Assembly: GCA_000432855.1 (NCBI GenBank) | Contig: HF990867.1 | Coordinates: 1-59,372, forward strand | Reading direction: 5' to 3' | From: Firmicutes bacterium CAG:822 | Lineage (GTDB): Bacteria; Bacillota_I; Bacilli_A; RF39; UBA660 | DNA: 59,372 bases | Shown here: positions 59,002 to 59,372 of the stretch, one piece after another | Numbering within the stretch: position 1 is the first letter of the stretch | Layout: every line of letters begins with the position of its first letter | The notes under the pieces: generated by a model | Databases searched by the model: none | The model's input: only the letters and a program-made list of their open reading frames with translations | Told to the model about the DNA's origin: nothing | Made by a program: the position numbers and the translations under genes

Positions 59002-59044
59002 TGGTAGCGAGAGGGGGATTCGAACCCTCGATCCTACGGGTATG
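59002..59044 (-). tRNA. 3' half of a tRNA (fragment)
   Basis: On the minus strand the 43 bases ending in CCA show an intact-looking T arm (GAGGG-TTCGAAT-CCCCC, one A-C mismatch), the acceptor 3' strand TCTCGCT, discriminator A and encoded CCA. They begin at the anticodon loop (CATA, CCGTA). The 5' half (D arm and acceptor 5' strand AGCGAGA) is missing; the sequence beyond 59044 is unrelated AT-rich DNA. A break at the anticodon loop is typical of tyrosine-recombinase attachment sites in tRNA genes. CAT suggests a Met-type tRNA, but the anticodon is at the edge, so identity is uncertain. Confidence 0.65.
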
Positions 59045-59083
59045 AAAAAAAGCTCTAATTAGTGATATATGGTAAAATATTAA

Positions 59084-59108
59084 AAAAGCCTTTATTTTTA
59101 AGGCTTTT
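59084..59108. terminator. Intrinsic terminator, minus-strand T-run
   Basis: AAAAGCCTT (59084-59092) pairs with AAGGCTTTT (59100-59108). The minus strand has T6 after it, so it probably ends a minus-strand gene lying to the right of the window. Confidence 0.7.
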
Positions 59109-59120
59109 CATTGTTTGTAA

Positions 59121-59170
59121 AATTCGAGTAAGTTTGAATAAGTTTGAATAAATATAAGTAAATTCGAATT
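59121..59170 (+). repeat. Short direct repeats beside the tRNA fragment
   Basis: AGTTTGAATA occurs twice in tandem (59131-59150) and is bracketed by AATTCGA at 59121-59127 and 59161-59167. Repeats of this size near an attachment site are often integrase arm-binding sites, but that is inferred. The remaining bases to 59372 are AT-rich with no gene that I can support. Confidence 0.5.
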
Positions 59171-59372
59171 ATTTTTTATAAAAATAACTAAAATTTAACT
59201 ACAAATTTTTTATAGATATTTAATCAATAAATTGTAATTTACTAAATTGGTAATTTTTAATTTGAAATTTTACAATAATAAAGTATATTTTATCGTTGAT
59301 TGGGATACTATATAATGTAGTGCATATAAAATCCGTGGATGTTAAACATTAGTTAAAATGATACCGATTTAT

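Overview
The window is AT-rich DNA with TGA used as a stop codon, strong AGGAGG/GGTGAT ribosome binding sites and TTGACA/TATAAT promoters. It carries endospore genes: spoIIGA, sigE, sigG, a ylbJ-like gene and a SpoVB-type flippase. Together with a ComN regulator, a YlmC/YmxH protein and a CpoA-type glycolipid glucosyltransferase, this points to a low-GC, spore-forming member of Bacillota, probably an uncultured gut lineage near Erysipelotrichia/RF39. The lineage is inferred, not proven.

Left part (1 to about 19.6 kb): an accessory-looking region. Two DUF1016 nuclease-family genes (one decayed) flank a self-regulated GntR-ABC exporter operon. Next come a P-type Ca2+ ATPase, a membrane-anchored XRE regulator, and an exported rhodanese/thioredoxin pair. 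Two copies of a small structured-RNA locus follow; copy 1 carries a convergent 25-residue hydrophobic peptide and looks like a type I toxin-antitoxin. Then there is a RelB antitoxin with a frameshifted YafQ toxin, two more XRE regulators with an ABC exporter and a DUF4097 protein, and an alkylation-repair pair (ogt-tag).

Middle (19.6-29 kb): a PilB/GspE-type ATPase is divergent from two large pseudopilins. The first pseudopilin ends in a strikingly GC-rich block of NNC codons that looks like the variable region of a diversity-generating retroelement target. YlbJ- and YlbL-like genes, the flippase and two broken Rpn-type PD-(D/E)XK genes follow. Plus-strand G/C skew appears to switch near 26-28 kb.

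Right part (29-59 kb): mostly core genes. The order comN-relA-dtd (next to the SpoVB-type flippase) resembles Bacillus. It is followed by an AI-2E-family permease, a T-box-controlled proS, a third Rpn-type gene and a relic, spoIIGA-sigE, a four-gene insertion and sigG. The sigG ribosome binding site lies inside a 16-bp hairpin. A lone TnpB with its putative omega RNA, ylmC, a cpoA-like gene, a degenerate ApbE-like protein, zinc-ribbon membrane proteins, mtaB, recD2 (promoter with a LexA-like box), an SDR and formate-tetrahydrofolate ligase complete it. At the right edge only the 3' half of a tRNA remains, which looks like the attachment-site scar of an element extending out of the window.
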